From contig CM023539.1 in assembly GCA_013350335.1 (NCBI GenBank), positions 40,844,631 through 40,908,630 on the forward strand: a stretch of 64,000 nucleotides of DNA. Direction: 5' to 3'. The DNA comes from Chimonanthus salicifolius (taxonomy: Eukaryota > Streptophyta > Magnoliopsida > Laurales > Calycanthaceae). Positions within the stretch are counted from its first letter, which is position 1. Every line of letters begins with the position of its first letter. The notes under the pieces were generated by a model, which did no database searches, was not told the DNA's origin, and saw nothing but the letters and a program-made list of their open reading frames with translations. A program made the translations under genes and the position numbers. Below, one piece after another: positions 34,512-47,400 of this stretch.

Positions 34512-35169
34512 TAATTATATAGTTCTTAAATGTTAGTTTGCTATAATTTGTTTTAACAGTTTATTTTAATATGTCATAACATGTTATATTATTTGATGCA
34601 ATTTAATACCTTGGTATTAGTAATAGGGTTTTTGTTATTTTTTAACTCATGAAAAATAAATAGCAAAGAAAATGGAACCCTTCATTTTTCTTTCGTGAAT
34701 TATGAGTTTTTTTTTATCAAGAACACAAAAAATGAGACATTTCACTTTTCTCTCAAAAAAATATTTCCTTTGCAAGAAAATCAGAATATCTAATGAGAGG
34801 AAAAAGATTAGCTTTTCCTCATTTGGTGAGAGATTTCATATATTTTCTTTGAAAATGAGATTTTGAGACACAACGATAGAAATATTGGATGTTACAATCC
34901 GGTACAGTGTTTGATTTCATGGCACTTTTCAGATGACTGCATCCAAACATAATTTTTCCTAAGGAATTAATTTCCTCGAGGAAATCGGCCAACAACTTCT
35001 AGAGAAAAACATTTTTTTTTTTTTTCAATTATTTTCATTTAGAAGATCACAACAATTGTCCAACAGTCTAACTCAACAAACATCAATTTTCCCATTTCAT
35101 TTAAATCAAATATCGATAATGAAGTTTATTAGAAATAAAAATTTCTAATGTAAAAATCTGTGAATGCTG

Positions 35170-35760
35170 ACTTTACTGTTAAGAACTGCAATGAGTTGTG
35201 AAAAGTTCTAGGTTTAAGTCTCACGCTCAATATATAAAAGCCACTCTCCTAATTTTACTTGGTGTGTGTGGATAAGAAGATTTGCACTAGGGGTAAAAAA
35301 ATGGCCCGACCGATATTTCGGCCGATATGCATATCGGCCGATAATTTTCTCTCTCCTCGGGTATTCAAAACAGCAAAAAATGCAAAAAACCGTGAAAACC
35401 TCAAAAAACCGTGAAAAACCGTATCGGTTTTTTTTTTAAATAAAATAAATTTTAAATACCGATATTTATGCATATCGGCCGATATGGTGACCGATATTCT
35501 GGACCGAATATCGGCAATATCGGCCGATAATCTTTTTGTAAGGTTGATGCATATCGTATCGGCCGATAATCTTTTTGTAAAGTCGATGCATATCGTATCG
35601 GCCGATATCATTCGGTCTTCTAAAACCGATACATATCGGCTGATACGATATGTATTGGCTGATATTTCGACCCCTGATTTGCACAGTCTCCAAGGACTTA
35701 GTCACGTGCTATAAGAGGCCTCGATATCTTGGACTTAATTAGTTTCTATAGTATTTCTTT
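35170..35760 (+). mobile_element. SINE-1 copy split by a hAT element
   Basis: The two halves (about 35170-35287 and 35685-35760) join to the SINE-1 pattern. The left half has TTCTAGGTTTAAGTCTCACG (B-box region) and GTGTGTGGATAAGAAG. The right half has CTCCAAGGACTTAGTCACGTG, then AGAGGCCTCGATATCTTGGA. Compare the intact copy at 56795-56987. Confidence 0.75.
35288..35676. mobile_element. hAT-type MITE of the TATCGGCC word family (389 bp), inside a SINE
   Basis: Perfect 8-bp TSD ATTTGCAC (35280-35287 and 35677-35684). Left end TAGGGGTAAAAAAATGG, complement of right end CAGGGGTCGAAA. These match the TAGGG/CAGGG start of Ac-type hAT elements. At least a dozen copies of ATCGGCCGAT or close variants on both strands. 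No coding capacity. Confidence 0.9.
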
Positions 35761-36522
35761 AAAAACAAATCTTCTTGCTTGGTGCTTAATGGTTTGGCCT
35801 AGTTGATTCATTTTAAATCATATGGGAATTAAAACAATGAATAGATTCAACTTCAGAAAACAATGAGTTGTATTACTATTGTGGGTTCCTTAATTAATAA
35901 TTCTATAGTTGGAATAGGCTACCAAAGTAGGAGTTAAAATAGGGGGAAATCTTTAAGCTGAGAGTAAGTAAGATATTATAACAATACAAAATCTCAAATA
36001 TGTTCATTGTAAAAGAGAGAAATATTAAATGTATGAGTTATTAAGGGGTATGTAAATAGATCTTTAAACTTTGGATTTTACATATATTAAGTGTCATAAT
36101 TAAAAGTTAATCTTAATATGGAAGATAATGAAATGTAGCATAACTTTCATTTTGATGGGTATCGAAGAGGGATGTCTTTAAGTATGGAAGCTTAAACACC
36201 AGTAGAGTTTAACATAAAAAATTAGGGTTTAGATCTAATGTTTACAAATTGTGCTCAACTTTCCATTTTTTCAGAGAAATTATTCATATAATTAGATATT
36301 ATATTATGAAGGTAATATATAGTTCATATTTGTTATGTTGAAATAAAAATTATTTTTTTATTATCAAACATCAACTTCATAACTTAAGCTGATGACATTC
36401 ACAGTATCAAACATCTTAATTTGAATTCGACAATATTATGACATGACTTAAATTAGGAAAGCGAGGAAGAAGGCATTTTCTTCATTTTTGGATTGAAGCA
36501 CAAATCAAATAGACTATCGTAA
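35761..36522. other. AT-rich intergenic, no gene seen
   Basis: Nothing recognised. Confidence 0.5.
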
Positions 36523-36524
36523 TA

Positions 36525-36715
36525 CTCCTTCCCTCCCGTTTTAATTGTCTGATTTGAAAGATTTGTATTTTTTAATGAACTCTCTATATAAAGCCAGCAT
36601 TCCATGTGATCTTATCCATTTTCAACACACTTTATACTACTCTTATATAAATGAGACAACTATTTTAATACAATTCCAAAATTCATATAAGACAACTAAT
36701 TTGGGACTGAGGGAG
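36525..36715. mobile_element. Stowaway MITE (191 bp)
   Basis: Ends CTCCTTCCCTCCCG and, as complement of the right end, CTCCCTCAGTCCCAAA. Flanked by TA on both sides (36523-36524 and 36716-36717), the Stowaway/Tc1-mariner target. Interior matches the older copy at 13824-14009. Confidence 0.85.
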
Positions 36716-37422
36716 TATTATTTAATAATTTAAAATGATGAGTACACTCTGGTTCATTTGGAACATATGGTTGTTAATTCGATATCATGTCATTTTGGGT
36801 TGCAATTATAATAATTAATTTAAAATAAAAAAACCCATTAAGAGAGATATATATGACTTATTATTGGATAATATAAATGACTTTCGACCTTTAGATTGAC
36901 ATATGTGAAGTATTACAACTAAGAACTGATCTTAACAAGTAAGATAGTAAATTATCCCAAGAGTTCTCTCTTAAAAGGGCATCAATGTCAGTACTCACGG
37001 AATGCTTGTGTTAACCGTGGTTTATCGTTTTCCTTTTTAAAGGATAAAAAATCACATTCAAATTGGATAGTTGATTAGCAATTATTCGAGATACATACAA
37101 TATCATCATCACTGAATACTAATGATATTACTAATCTATTGTTTACCAACACGTTGAATGAAATAAATGTTCGTTTTATGATTATGAGATAAATGATTTT
37201 GGTGATGTTATACTAATTCAAAATTTATAAAGCACAAACAAATAACTATTAAAATGATACAACAACAATCTAAAATGCATAAAAACTACTACAAATATTA
37301 TTAAATCATAAAAACCCATCTCATTCTACTCGAAATACAACAATAGCAATAGCATTGACAACCTTAAATAGGATAATACCAAGGATAAAGCTTACCATTG
37401 TTTATTTTCTTATTTCATATCA

Positions 37423-37428
37423 TTTATT
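37423..37428 (-). terminator. poly(A) signal of the micropeptide gene
   Basis: AATAAA on the minus strand (within TTTAATAAATG), about 105 bases after the stop codon at 37534. Position fits a short plant 3' untranslated region. Confidence 0.5.
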
Positions 37429-37533
37429 AAAGATGAAGGAGAATGGATAAAAGAAGTAAAACCCACAAACACAAATGAACAGCATTCTCAATTCTTCAAC
37501 CATACCTACTAATGACAATTTCATTGTGATTCC

Positions 37534-37689
37534 TTAGGGAGGAGGAAGGTTGAATGCAACATGTATGATGTATAAGAGAATGGCAATAGGAGTGAGGAGA
37601 GCCAAGTAGAGGGGCTCCATTATTTGGCTCAATACCACTAGAACTGCAAAAGCCACCATCATAAGAAGTATGAGCATGGAGTTGTTCAT
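37534..37689 (-). CDS. 51-aa hydrophobic micropeptide (putative membrane protein)
   Basis: Complete frame: ATG at 37689, TAA at 37536-37534. The protein starts MNNSMLILLMMVAFAVLVVL and ends HVAFNLPPP. It has two hydrophobic stretches (about residues 5-20 and 27-45) separated by SQIMEPLY, so either a signal peptide plus one span or a two-span hairpin. A plant-style layout supports it: TTATAAAG TATA box at 37780-37773, a leader of probably 50-60 nt, and AATAAA about 105 nt after the stop. It overlaps no recognised transposon. I do not recognise the family; the function is unknown. Homology searching of the 51 residues would decide whether it is conserved. Confidence 0.6.
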   Translation of the reverse strand: MNNSMLILLMMVAFAVLVVLSQIMEPLYLALLTPIAILLYIIHVAFNLPPP

Positions 37690-37772
37690 TCTTGCTACTG
37701 CCAACAAAGAGAGGTTTAGGACTTGTTATAGTTTGTATAGAAAGGTGGATTGAAATGTATTGATGAGTCTAA

Positions 37773-37780
37773 CTTTATAA
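37773..37780 (-). promoter_or_regulatory. TATA box of the micropeptide gene
   Basis: TTATAAAG on the minus strand, 84-91 bases upstream of the ATG. Behind it lies the GC palindrome at 37804-37827. Confidence 0.5.
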
Positions 37781-37803
37781 GATTAACTGAGCTAATAGCT
37801 CTT

Positions 37804-37827
37804 GCGGGCCCCCATAGGAGGGCCCGC
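37804..37827. promoter_or_regulatory. GC-rich palindrome upstream of the micropeptide TATA box
   Basis: GCGGGCCC and GGGCCCGC form a perfect 8-bp inverted repeat around an 8-base loop. GGGCCC cores resemble class I TCP/site II sequences of plant promoters; this role is inferred from position only. Confidence 0.4.
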
Positions 37828-38540
37828 TATGCCAAAAGTGAGAGAAAGTCCATCCCTCTCTTTCCTTTTTGCACTCCCATGTCGCCACATGAGAAGGACA
37901 TGGAAAAATATAAAAGGGGATCCTGTCAACTTGTTCTGATCTAGGATAATAAGCTCATGAGCTTAGTCTTACTTCATCATCGAAAAACGAAAGAAGACTT
38001 TCATCTCTAAGCTTAGTTCGTATTGGATGCATTGAAATCTTTAAAATCACTTTTGTAGAGAGACATACAATTGCTTTTTATAGAAGAATGCATCTATTAC
38101 GGTTCGCCCTATTTGCATGTACACCTCATTTGAAATACTTACATTTGAGTATGAGATAAGTCTCAACCAACCAATACTATGAATATGAATTTGCAAGGGA
38201 TTTGCTCTTATTGTTAAAAAAACCCCTTCAAATTTGAAGTAGGGTTGGCAATTTTTACCTGACGTGCTAATTCAAATTTGAATATGACCCTTTGATTTTT
38301 TGGCGAGGATTGATATTTTTCAACCAAAAAATTATTGTATGAGATTTGAGATGACCCAATAACAATTGGATGAATTTTGATTTGAGTATATATTGTAACT
38401 TTTCGTCTAAGTCACTTAACTTGACATAGCGTCGTTCTTAGGGTGACTCATTAAATTGACCCAAACCAAACAGAATAATTTTGAAGTCATAGTTTTATCC
38501 ATATTTTCAACTTGACTAATAATGGAGGTGTGCTTATTAT

Positions 38541-39088
38541 TGTGATACCCTTGTGTTTGGAGGCGGTGTGGGAGAGAGAAAAGCACTAGTATGGGACACT
38601 AAAAGTCCCATATCGCATAGTGTGGAGAGTGTGCAATAGTATTTAAGAAGAATACATTCCTCTTTTTACCATGAGGTCTTTTAGGACGCTACTATAGGAT
38701 AATGCTCAAAGAACAAAGTCGTGAGGGCCCATTTAGACCCAAAGTGGACAATATTATGTTGGTAGGACATGCATTATAAATGGTATTAGAGCACGGTTTA
38801 ACTTTCGAAAGTGGGTGTATTGTGTGACAGAGCCAGGACGACTCTAGTTTTAAAGGGGGTGGATTATGATACCTCTGTGTTTGGAGGCGATGTGGGAGAG
38901 AGAAAAACGCTAGTATAGGGCGCTAAAAGTCCCACATCGCCTAGTGTGGAGAGTGTACTAATGCATTCCTTTTTCTACTACAAAACCTTTTAGGGTGCTA
39001 GTATGGAATAATGCTCTAAGAACAAAGCCGTGAGGTTCCATTTCGATCCAAAGCGAACAATATTGTTCTTACATGACGGGGCGTTACA
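38541..39088 (+). mobile_element. TRIM element (miniature LTR retrotransposon, 548 bp)
   Basis: LTRs 38541-38778 (TGTGATACCC...) and 38865-39088 (TATGATACC...GTTACA) share GTGTTTGGAGGCG, GTGGGAGAGAGAAAA and ACTAAAAGTCCCA-type segments. Directly after the first LTR is TGGTATTAGAGC, one base from the initiator-Met primer site. Before the second LTR is the polypurine tract AAAGGGGGTGGA. The interior is only about 86 bp and codes for nothing. No clean TSD (ATTAT/ATTTA). Confidence 0.85.
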
Positions 39089-40600
39089 ATTTAATAATTA
39101 GATTATATCATAATTCAATTAAATATTTGAGCCCCACGTTCTTGGATTTATGGATCAATAAATCCGTTACTGTAAATGCCACACAAAGTCTTGGTGAGTA
39201 AAATAATAGCTTAAACATTTTTTTTTTAAATTTTTTAAACTCTACAGGGCTTGTAAAATCATGTCTTGATTACTAAATTTAATGTTTTTGTAGGTCACGT
39301 ATTCATATATAAATATTTTTATTGGACTCATCATTTTTGTAAGGTCATGTTCAGTAACTAGAATAATTGAGAATAAGAATAATTCTTAGAAAGAAATGTG
39401 TTTGATAGAAAGAATGATTCTATAAAAAAATTATTGAGAATGATTTTGATTTATTATTTTACCTTTTTTCTTCTTCTTGATAAGTAGCTATTGTTTCTGT
39501 TTAGGATGAGAACTATTTTGCATTCAATCACAAATGAACCATCAAACAGGCCCAAGAGATACACAAGAGTTAACAGTGGTCACATTGAAGTATGTCTGAC
39601 CTAAATAAAACATGTTCGGATGCTAAATTTTGGCCCATTTGAAATTTGGAATTTAGTCACCTCTTAGTGTGCTTGCCTTAGGATCTGGACATTACATTAA
39701 CCACAACAAATTAATTTTTTTTTTTCAAAAAATACCTCTCCTCAAAAGTCAAAAGTATATAAAAACAAAAAAACTCTTTTTAAGTAACATTCCTATTAAA
39801 TTGGAATTTTCATGGTTTATGATATCAGCTCGCATTATCTATAGGATTTTTTTTAAGACCAAAGTATCCAAATGTTCTACTTAAATATTTTAGGTGTCCC
39901 ACCTGACTAATCCTTAGAATATATGTAAACTTTTCAATCCATATACGCTGAGTACAAAACTAAGATGAATGACCCTTTTTATTGGAGGCATTATACAAAG
40001 GAATTACTACTAATAATAATAATTAAAAAAATACCCATTATGTCCCTCATTTACCTTCAAAACACCTTTGGAGACTAAAGGTTCTACAAAAAATTAAACT
40101 CTTCAGTTGGCATTGTGTAGTGGAACTGAATCCCAATTGGGCTAGCATTAAAAATAAATTACAACATTATAGACCCAATTTGTATCTTTTATACAATAAT
40201 TTTAAAATGCAATTCCATCTTCCATTTGTCAAAATTTGAAATCGATTTCATCCATAAAATCCAATTTGATTTAAACTTTTCTCCTTATAACTTTTTATCC
40301 ACTCTAGATGATAACAATTTATCAAAAGCTCCCTTTTCTCTCACGGGAGATCTGGTTTTCAAGAAACTAAGTATAAATTTCAAAATAAACCTTTGCAAAT
40401 CTCTCACATCATACCATCAACCTCACACCAATTTGCAGAAATTAATTGCTCAATAGTTATTACATCACTAAATTACACATATTGGTCGAGTTAATATGTG
40501 CACATACACTTGGTTGCATAAGCCTTAATTATGATAGATAAGTTGATATACTTTTTTTGTTCATGTGGCTGTGGTTGCCTTTTAGGGACCATCAAGGACT
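39089..40600. other. AT-rich intergenic with a SINE-1 remnant
   Basis: At about 39890-40000 the minus strand resembles SINE-1 (complement of GTGTCCCACCTGACTAATCC). No gene seen in the rest. Confidence 0.45.
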
Positions 40601-40607
40601 TCTCTTC

Positions 40608-40618
<11 letters not shown>

Positions 40619-40648
<30 letters not shown>
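40619..40648. repeat. (CT)n/(TA)n microsatellite
   Basis: CT repeat (40607-40620) running into about 14 TA units; a second TA tract lies at 40729-40748. Confidence 0.9.
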
Positions 40649-40651
<3 letters not shown>

Positions 40652-40796
40652 GACTTGTTTATAAAAAAACAATAATAACAAAAGAATTTGATTCATTAAA
40701 AAAATAAAAAAGAATTTATAAAGATATTTATATATATATATATATATAGAATTTATGTATGAGAAATCCCTTGAAATCCAATATAAAACTCTCACT

Positions 40797-40905
40797 CGTG
40801 ATATCAATTGTATTTAGAGCACACTAGATGAGGTCACGTGGCTCGAACCTGACACCTCCTACTTCCTGAAATAAGAGATTACCAGTTGAGTTACACCCAT
40901 ATGGG
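40797..40905 (-). mobile_element. SINE-2 family copy
   Basis: Minus strand: GGGTGTAACTCAACTGGTAA (A-box head), AGGTTCGAGCCACGTG (B box), CTCATCTAGTGTGCTCTAAA, GAGTGAGAGTTTTA. Same order as the copies at 10640 and 34341. Confidence 0.65.
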
Positions 40906-41237
40906 TATTTAGGATATTGTGCATGTCCTTTACTTTATTTATCATCAATATTTTTATTTAAAAATTTTATATCAATTTTAAAATAAAAAAATTAGAAGAA
41001 TAGGTTGGAAGTGGAATTTAAGTGAGGGTATTTTGGTAAATAAGTAGAAAGGGAGTGGGAATGCAAAATGAATGGGAGGCGGAGCGAGCCGGCTCAGTCG
41101 TCCCCGGTCACCTGAACAATCAAGCGCAACTCATCCACCTCACCTTTGTATCTTCTACAACGGTAGTTGACTTGCTGAGAGTGGGAAATGAATGAATGAA
41201 TGAAGACAAATCGCATCTCTTTCCCCCATTCTTCTCC

Positions 41238-41243
41238 TATATA
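41238..41243 (+). promoter_or_regulatory. candidate TATA box of the BSL1-type gene
   Basis: TATATA within CTCCTATATACCGTCC, 220 bases upstream of the start codon. It is followed by a pyrimidine-rich leader (41285-41335). Confidence 0.45.
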
Positions 41244-41461
41244 CCGTCCGATCATGGGGCCCACTTCCCACTGGGCCCCACACTTTCTCTCCACCAAGTA
41301 GCTCCCCTTCTTCTCTCTTCCTCCTCTTCCTCCTAGTCATTGTCTAGGGTTTTTACACAAAAAGAGAGAGGAGGGAATGACCTTGTCGTTCTTCTCTGGA
41401 ACACACTAAACTCCTATTATTGCTGACTGTTTATCTGTGCATCTGATTCTGTTGGTGGGCC

Positions 41462-44400
41462 ATGGCGATGGGATCGAAGCCATGGCTGATCCCTGCGCCA
41501 ACATACCGCGCCGTCGAGTCGAACTGGGACACCGACGAGGACGCGCCGGGCCCCCGCTACAGCCACACCCTCACCCCCGTCGCAGCCACCAAGTCCCACG
41601 GCCCTCGCCTCATCCTTTTTGGCGGTGCCACTGCCATCGAAGGCGGCATTTCCTCCTCTTCTCCCGGCATCAGTTACTCACCATTTACTCAGTTTCACTC
41701 TTTTCTTACTTTTGATTTGGGATTTTGGCCACTTCAACTTTGGTTTGGACATGGGACTTTTTTTCCCCTTTTCTTTTTGAATTTATATATTTTAAATTTG
41801 TTCCTGTGGTGGTCTCGAATTGCTAGGGTTGGCGGGTGTGACGAATTCAGTTCATTCTTATGATATTCTGACCAGGAAGTGGACTAGGTATGGCCCCTTT
41901 TAATGAGCTATGGCCTTTGACAGAGATTTGTTGGTGGTGAATTGGAGAATTGGCCTCTTTTTTTTTTGATTTGCAGGATCCGGCCGGCTGGGGATCCGCC
42001 CTCACCTAGGGCTGCACATGCTGCGGCTACCGTTGGGACTATGGTTGTTTTCCAGGTAAAAAAGATGGGAAAATAAATCTCTTTAATGCTTTTTTTTAAT
42101 ATTTTGTTATAAGTTGCAACTGAGGTCTATGATAGAGTCAAATGGAGAGTAGAACTCAAAAATCCAACTCCAGATAGATGGGATTTTGGCTCTGATGATG
42201 TTATGATGATGGTGAATAAGTTGCAATTGTCCATTTTTAGAAATGAATTTTCTATTCTTGATTTGTCTTTTATGTTTTACATGGATGATGCCTTCTTGCT
42301 AGGGCGGTATTGGACCTGCAGGGCATTCCACAGATGATCTTTACGTTCTTGACTTGACAAATGATAGACTCAAGTGGCACAGGTTTTATAATTTTCTATC
42401 TCTACAAAATTTTGGTTACTGTCATGTGATTTTCTTCCTTTTTTTCTTGTATTGAATTTTTGTTTTTGGGTGTTGCTAGACTGGTTGTTCAAGGGCCTGG
42501 GCCTGGGCCTCGTTATGGACATGCCATGGACTTGGTAGCTCAACGATATCTCGTTTCTGTGAGCGGCAATGATGGTGAGAACTGAGAACATGCTTTTATG
42601 TTTCAGAATGCTTTTCCCCCTTTTGGAGTTATGATGATTATGTTGATTCAGTAGTGAGCATCAGTTCTATCACCCGTTTCTGTGTGTTGGGTATGAAAGT
42701 GAGACATTTATATTGCATTTAGAATGCAGCATTTATCTGTGCCACTTGATTAAGCTTATGGGCAATGGAACTGGGAGGAATGGTTAGATGTTATAGATTG
42801 GGTTGTTCGGCAGGTACTTATATTTGTTGAAATGTTAATTTTCCATTTAGCAGTCTAGAGTTTAAAAATTTGATGGATCTGAAATACCATTTCCAGTTTG
42901 TGTGAATCATATTGTTTGCTATAATAACCAATAAATTCGATTCATGGGAGTTGATCAACATGTATGTGTGAATGACAAACTCTGAAGCACACTCAAATTA
43001 CATTGAACTCAACCAAGATGTATCCTTCGAGTCTTAAAATCTTGCTGAAACCTCTCTATTCTTTCATTTTATCTTAAGGTATCCAAGCGTCCCACTTGAC
43101 TAATCTTTGGGGCATGTGTAAACCTCCCAATCCAACACACCGGGTATAGAGCCAAGGGGAGTGACCCTTTTTGTGTTGAGGGGGGCTTGATCCCAAGACC
43201 TCCCACAAACAAGGGTGGGAACTAGATCCATCTCCTTCTATGTTCAAAACATTGAGCATTATTCTTATCTGTGCCTTCTATAAATTTGGAGTGGCGTTTA
43301 ATTGCTTCATTCCACTCATTAGAGGCACCACAAAAAAGGATAGGTTTGATTTAATACACTTAAAGATTCGAAGAAGAGCAGAAAGGGCTATCAGCATTTT
43401 GAGTGGAAGGTGATAGGTTATAAACCATCTCTCTCAAAGAAATGAGCCAGATATGGTCCTGATGGCAAGATAAATGCAAATTGTCTTCAATAGGCACGTG
43501 GAACTTTCAAGCAGAGCATAATCTTTCCAAGCTTTCAAAATCCCTTAGTAATATCACAATTAGTCATAATTTAAAAAAAAAAAAAAAATCACAATTAGTC
43601 ATGGGAGCCAACCACTACATGGGTAGAGGCTAAGGATTAACATAAGGCTTTCAAGATCTCTTCTAAGATTTCCAACAAATTGAAATGACCTCTATGAATC
43701 CTTCAAAGCGATGGCAAAGAGTGTGGGGGAAATTGAGGTGTCTATTCGGTCTTGGCTGCTCATCAAATGGGAATGGGATTTTGGATCACCATAGGAAAGA
43801 TCAATTCGTTCCAATTTTGGCTCAAAACTTCCTTTGTTAGTGAATTCAAAGCTGTTGAAGAAGGACGTGTTTCCTTCTCTAATGGGCCTTTTAAATGCAT
43901 TGATCAATGGATAGTGGTCGTCGAGCCTTGTCTTTGGGTATGTCTTTTTTGAAGTTCCTTTGTGTGCCTGGGATGGAGAGGTTTTCCTTGCATTAGGATC
44001 TTCCCTTGGCAATGGAGAATGTTTGGAACTTGTTCACCTGAAAATCTCTGTGAAAGATTCCATTGCACTCTAAAGTTTCTTCTTTATGGAGGTTGTGGGG
44101 GTCAGATTTTCGATTCTGGTAGTGGTCTAATAGGAGAAAGAAGAAGATGAAATTTTTTCCATCGATATTGTTGAGGATAAATCCTCTTTTAAAGAATCCT
44201 ACAATTTGCAAAGAAAGAAGAGGATGATGTGTTCTTGGCTTTGGTGGATAAGGCTAATAAAACTTATAGTATGGTTCATTTTGGCCTAGGGAATCTACCT
44301 CTTGTTGCACAAGTTTGATCCTTGTTGCTGCTGATGTGGTTATGGATAAGAATAATAATGTCGGTGTAGATGCAAAAACAAGGAAGGCTCTATATTCCAA

Positions 44401-47400
44401 GGGTTAATTCAATAATTCTAGAGGAAGACATTTCGTGGGGGAAGAAAGGGATCCTATATACTGTAGAAGCTTCTTGAATTGGGTCTAGTTCTTAGCAAAC
44501 TAGGCTTGTAGGTAATGAGCTCGTTCTATTCAACCCAGCTAATTAGGTCCACGACAAGGGTTGGATTTTTTTTTTTTTTTTGACATAGTTCATATATTAG
44601 TAGGACAAGGGTTGTATTATTGTTAGGAAAAACAGACAGGGCTTGGACTCAACGCATAATAGCCCCTCAAAGGGTAATGTAGGCTTTGTTAGGATTCCTT
44701 AGTCCCACTTGTCTCCAATGGGCTTCCTTTAATTAGGTTTCCCCTTCAAATCCAGTTAGACCAGCCGTGCAACCAATCCGCCTTCCCTCTTCTTCCGGCC
44801 AAACAAGAATCGATTGTACCCATGGTTGTTAAAATCTTACGATACACGATTCGTATCTTACGATTCATACGATATGTTAAGAGGAACGATTCGTATCTAT
44901 CAATAAATCTTACGATTCATATAAATAATAGAATTATGGAGTTATTAGGAGTGTGAAAGCATGAAACATTTCGTTCTAATGATTTTTAAAGCTTGACTTG
45001 ACGAGCATTTAAGACCTTTCAATTTTTTGAGAATTTTTTTAGTTCATTATTGACTTTTCACAGTATAGTTGGATTATATACTAGTTTTATACTTTTGAGA
45101 GTTGGAATATTGAAATTTGAGCTCCAATGAACTAATTATATAGAATTCACTTAATATTTAAAGAAAGTTAGAGAATTGCTCATATTATTACATTTTAGAT
45201 ATATTTTACGTTATTTCATATATTAAATATTTTTAAGGGAAAACACTTATGAATCTTACGATTCTACGATTTACGATACACGATTTGCGATTCAAGATGT
45301 ATTAACGATTTACGATACGATTCGATTTTCACAACATTGATTGTACCTGACTTTGATGGCTCTTCCACTCAAGCTCAAATCAATGGTTTTCATCCCTCTA
45401 TAGACCACCCTAGGATCATAGAAAAAAATGAAAGAAATTGGTAGATTAGTTGGTTTCTCTAATGCAAGGAGAGAAGGAATTCAAAGATTTCTTTGATCCT
45501 TTATTAAAGAAGAGCATCAAGTAATGACATCTCAACCTAGATATTCTTGGCAAACTTCAAGAGTAAGGGAAGGGGGGAAGAGTGCTTCAATCACAAGTTT
45601 AGAACTTTCTTAAAGAAATTTTTACATGGATGTCGGAGGTTTGGGAAGTTCTGATGAAACTTTTTTGTTGAAAATTTCTTTTAAACATAAAAATGATGGT
45701 TTTATAAAACAATTATTAGATTTGCAATGCTTTGCGAAGCATAGGGTTGACAATGAAAAAAAGACAAACATACAAAGTTAGGATAGCGGTGATACATATG
45801 CTACGTTGAATGAGTGGTTTAGCCCTAAATGATAGAGTTAAAAATAAATGCATTAGGGATAGTTTAAAGATAGCTTTGATAGATGACAAATTAAGAGAAA
45901 CTCATTTGAGATGGTTTGGTCATATTAGTAGAAGACCAAGCACAACCCTGTAGAGTGGAGACGTTATGGATTGAAGGCACAGTAGAGGACAACCTTCGAA
46001 AACATGGAGGGAAGGGATAAAAAAGGACATGCTAGATTGTAGATTCAATGATGACATGGTTAAAACTCATAAAGCCAGCCCTAGATAGATGGGACTTTGG
46101 CTGATGAAGATGAAAACAGATGTAGCTTTCTTGAAGGAGACCCAAGCAGAAAATGTGGACAATCAACTTAGCAGAGTGTTATTGCTGAATGTTAATTTTG
46201 ATTGGGTAGCAAACAATTGGTTGGAGCATTAGGAGGGATACTTATTGTATGGAACAACAAACATATCCAGTGTGAATCTTCTAGAATTGGACAATTTTTA
46301 GTTTTTAGGAGGTTTTATTGAATTGCAGAATTTTCTGTCCTCTGTCTACGACCCAAATTATGATCACATCTAACCTGGCTGATGGGAGGATCTACTAGCT
46401 GTTAGTGATTGGAATATCAATAATCTTCCATGCTGCATAAAGGGCGACTTTGACACAGATTTGCCTTTGAAAGAATAAGGAATTCTATCGTCATTGCTTC
46501 TATTGCGGATTTCTTTCTCATGCCCTTGTTTATCTGCCTTTCAATGGTGTTGATTACACTTTATCTAACAATGATGAAGCCATCACGAAGGCCCAATAAC
46601 TTGAGATTGTGTGGATCCTGGTCAGAGGAAGCTCACACGTTCACAAAAGGAGGAATCATGGACCAGACATGGATTAGACTTGATCGTGCGGATTGGTTGG
46701 ATTTCATGAATAGATTTGATCACGGACATCCTAATTGGACCCTGTGTAATTAGGCCATCAATTCCTTGCCTCTGGATCATTTGATGATCGCTGCGGGTCC
46801 CATCCACTGTATGACCCTAAACACATCCTTAATGACCCAATTAAATCCTCCAATAAGTTCTAGATCCATACCCAAGTAAGTCCTAAGCCTACCCAATTGC
46901 CCAGAGTCAATTTCCATGCAATTTTGACCATCTTTTCCTACATTTTTCTCTCCAAAAACGTGGCTAGCTAATCCCATATCCTTTCCAACGTGTTTTGGCT
47001 AAAATTTCTCTCCAAAAATTCCTCCCCATATCCTCCACTCCTCTCCAACGCATGAAGCCCTAAAATCTCTCCTTTTGGTGTCTTTTGAAGATTTGGACAA
47101 CTCTCCAACGTGTGGAGACTTTTGGAAGCATGGAACGCAATTATTTATTTTTAGATTTGAATCTTAGTTATTTAGTAATTAAGTAAGGACCCTCCATGTG
47201 TCCATTTGCTAGGTTTTTCTTCTATTTTCATAGGATGCTTTTAGGAAAGGGTAGTTTAGGCCTTCCATTGAGTTTTCTCTATAAATTGAGATGTAATTTT
47301 GAACTTCATATTGAAGTGAATTTTTTGAAAAGAAGACTCTTGGAGTTGATGTGCAGTGCACACCGGGCTTTGGCCTTGGGCGAAAGCCTGTGATCCTTCG

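Noticed and set aside
15176..35676. TATCGGCC-rich stretches as centromeric or telomeric satellite
   Set aside because: Each stretch is short, has defined ends and an 8-bp TSD, so they are individual insertions.
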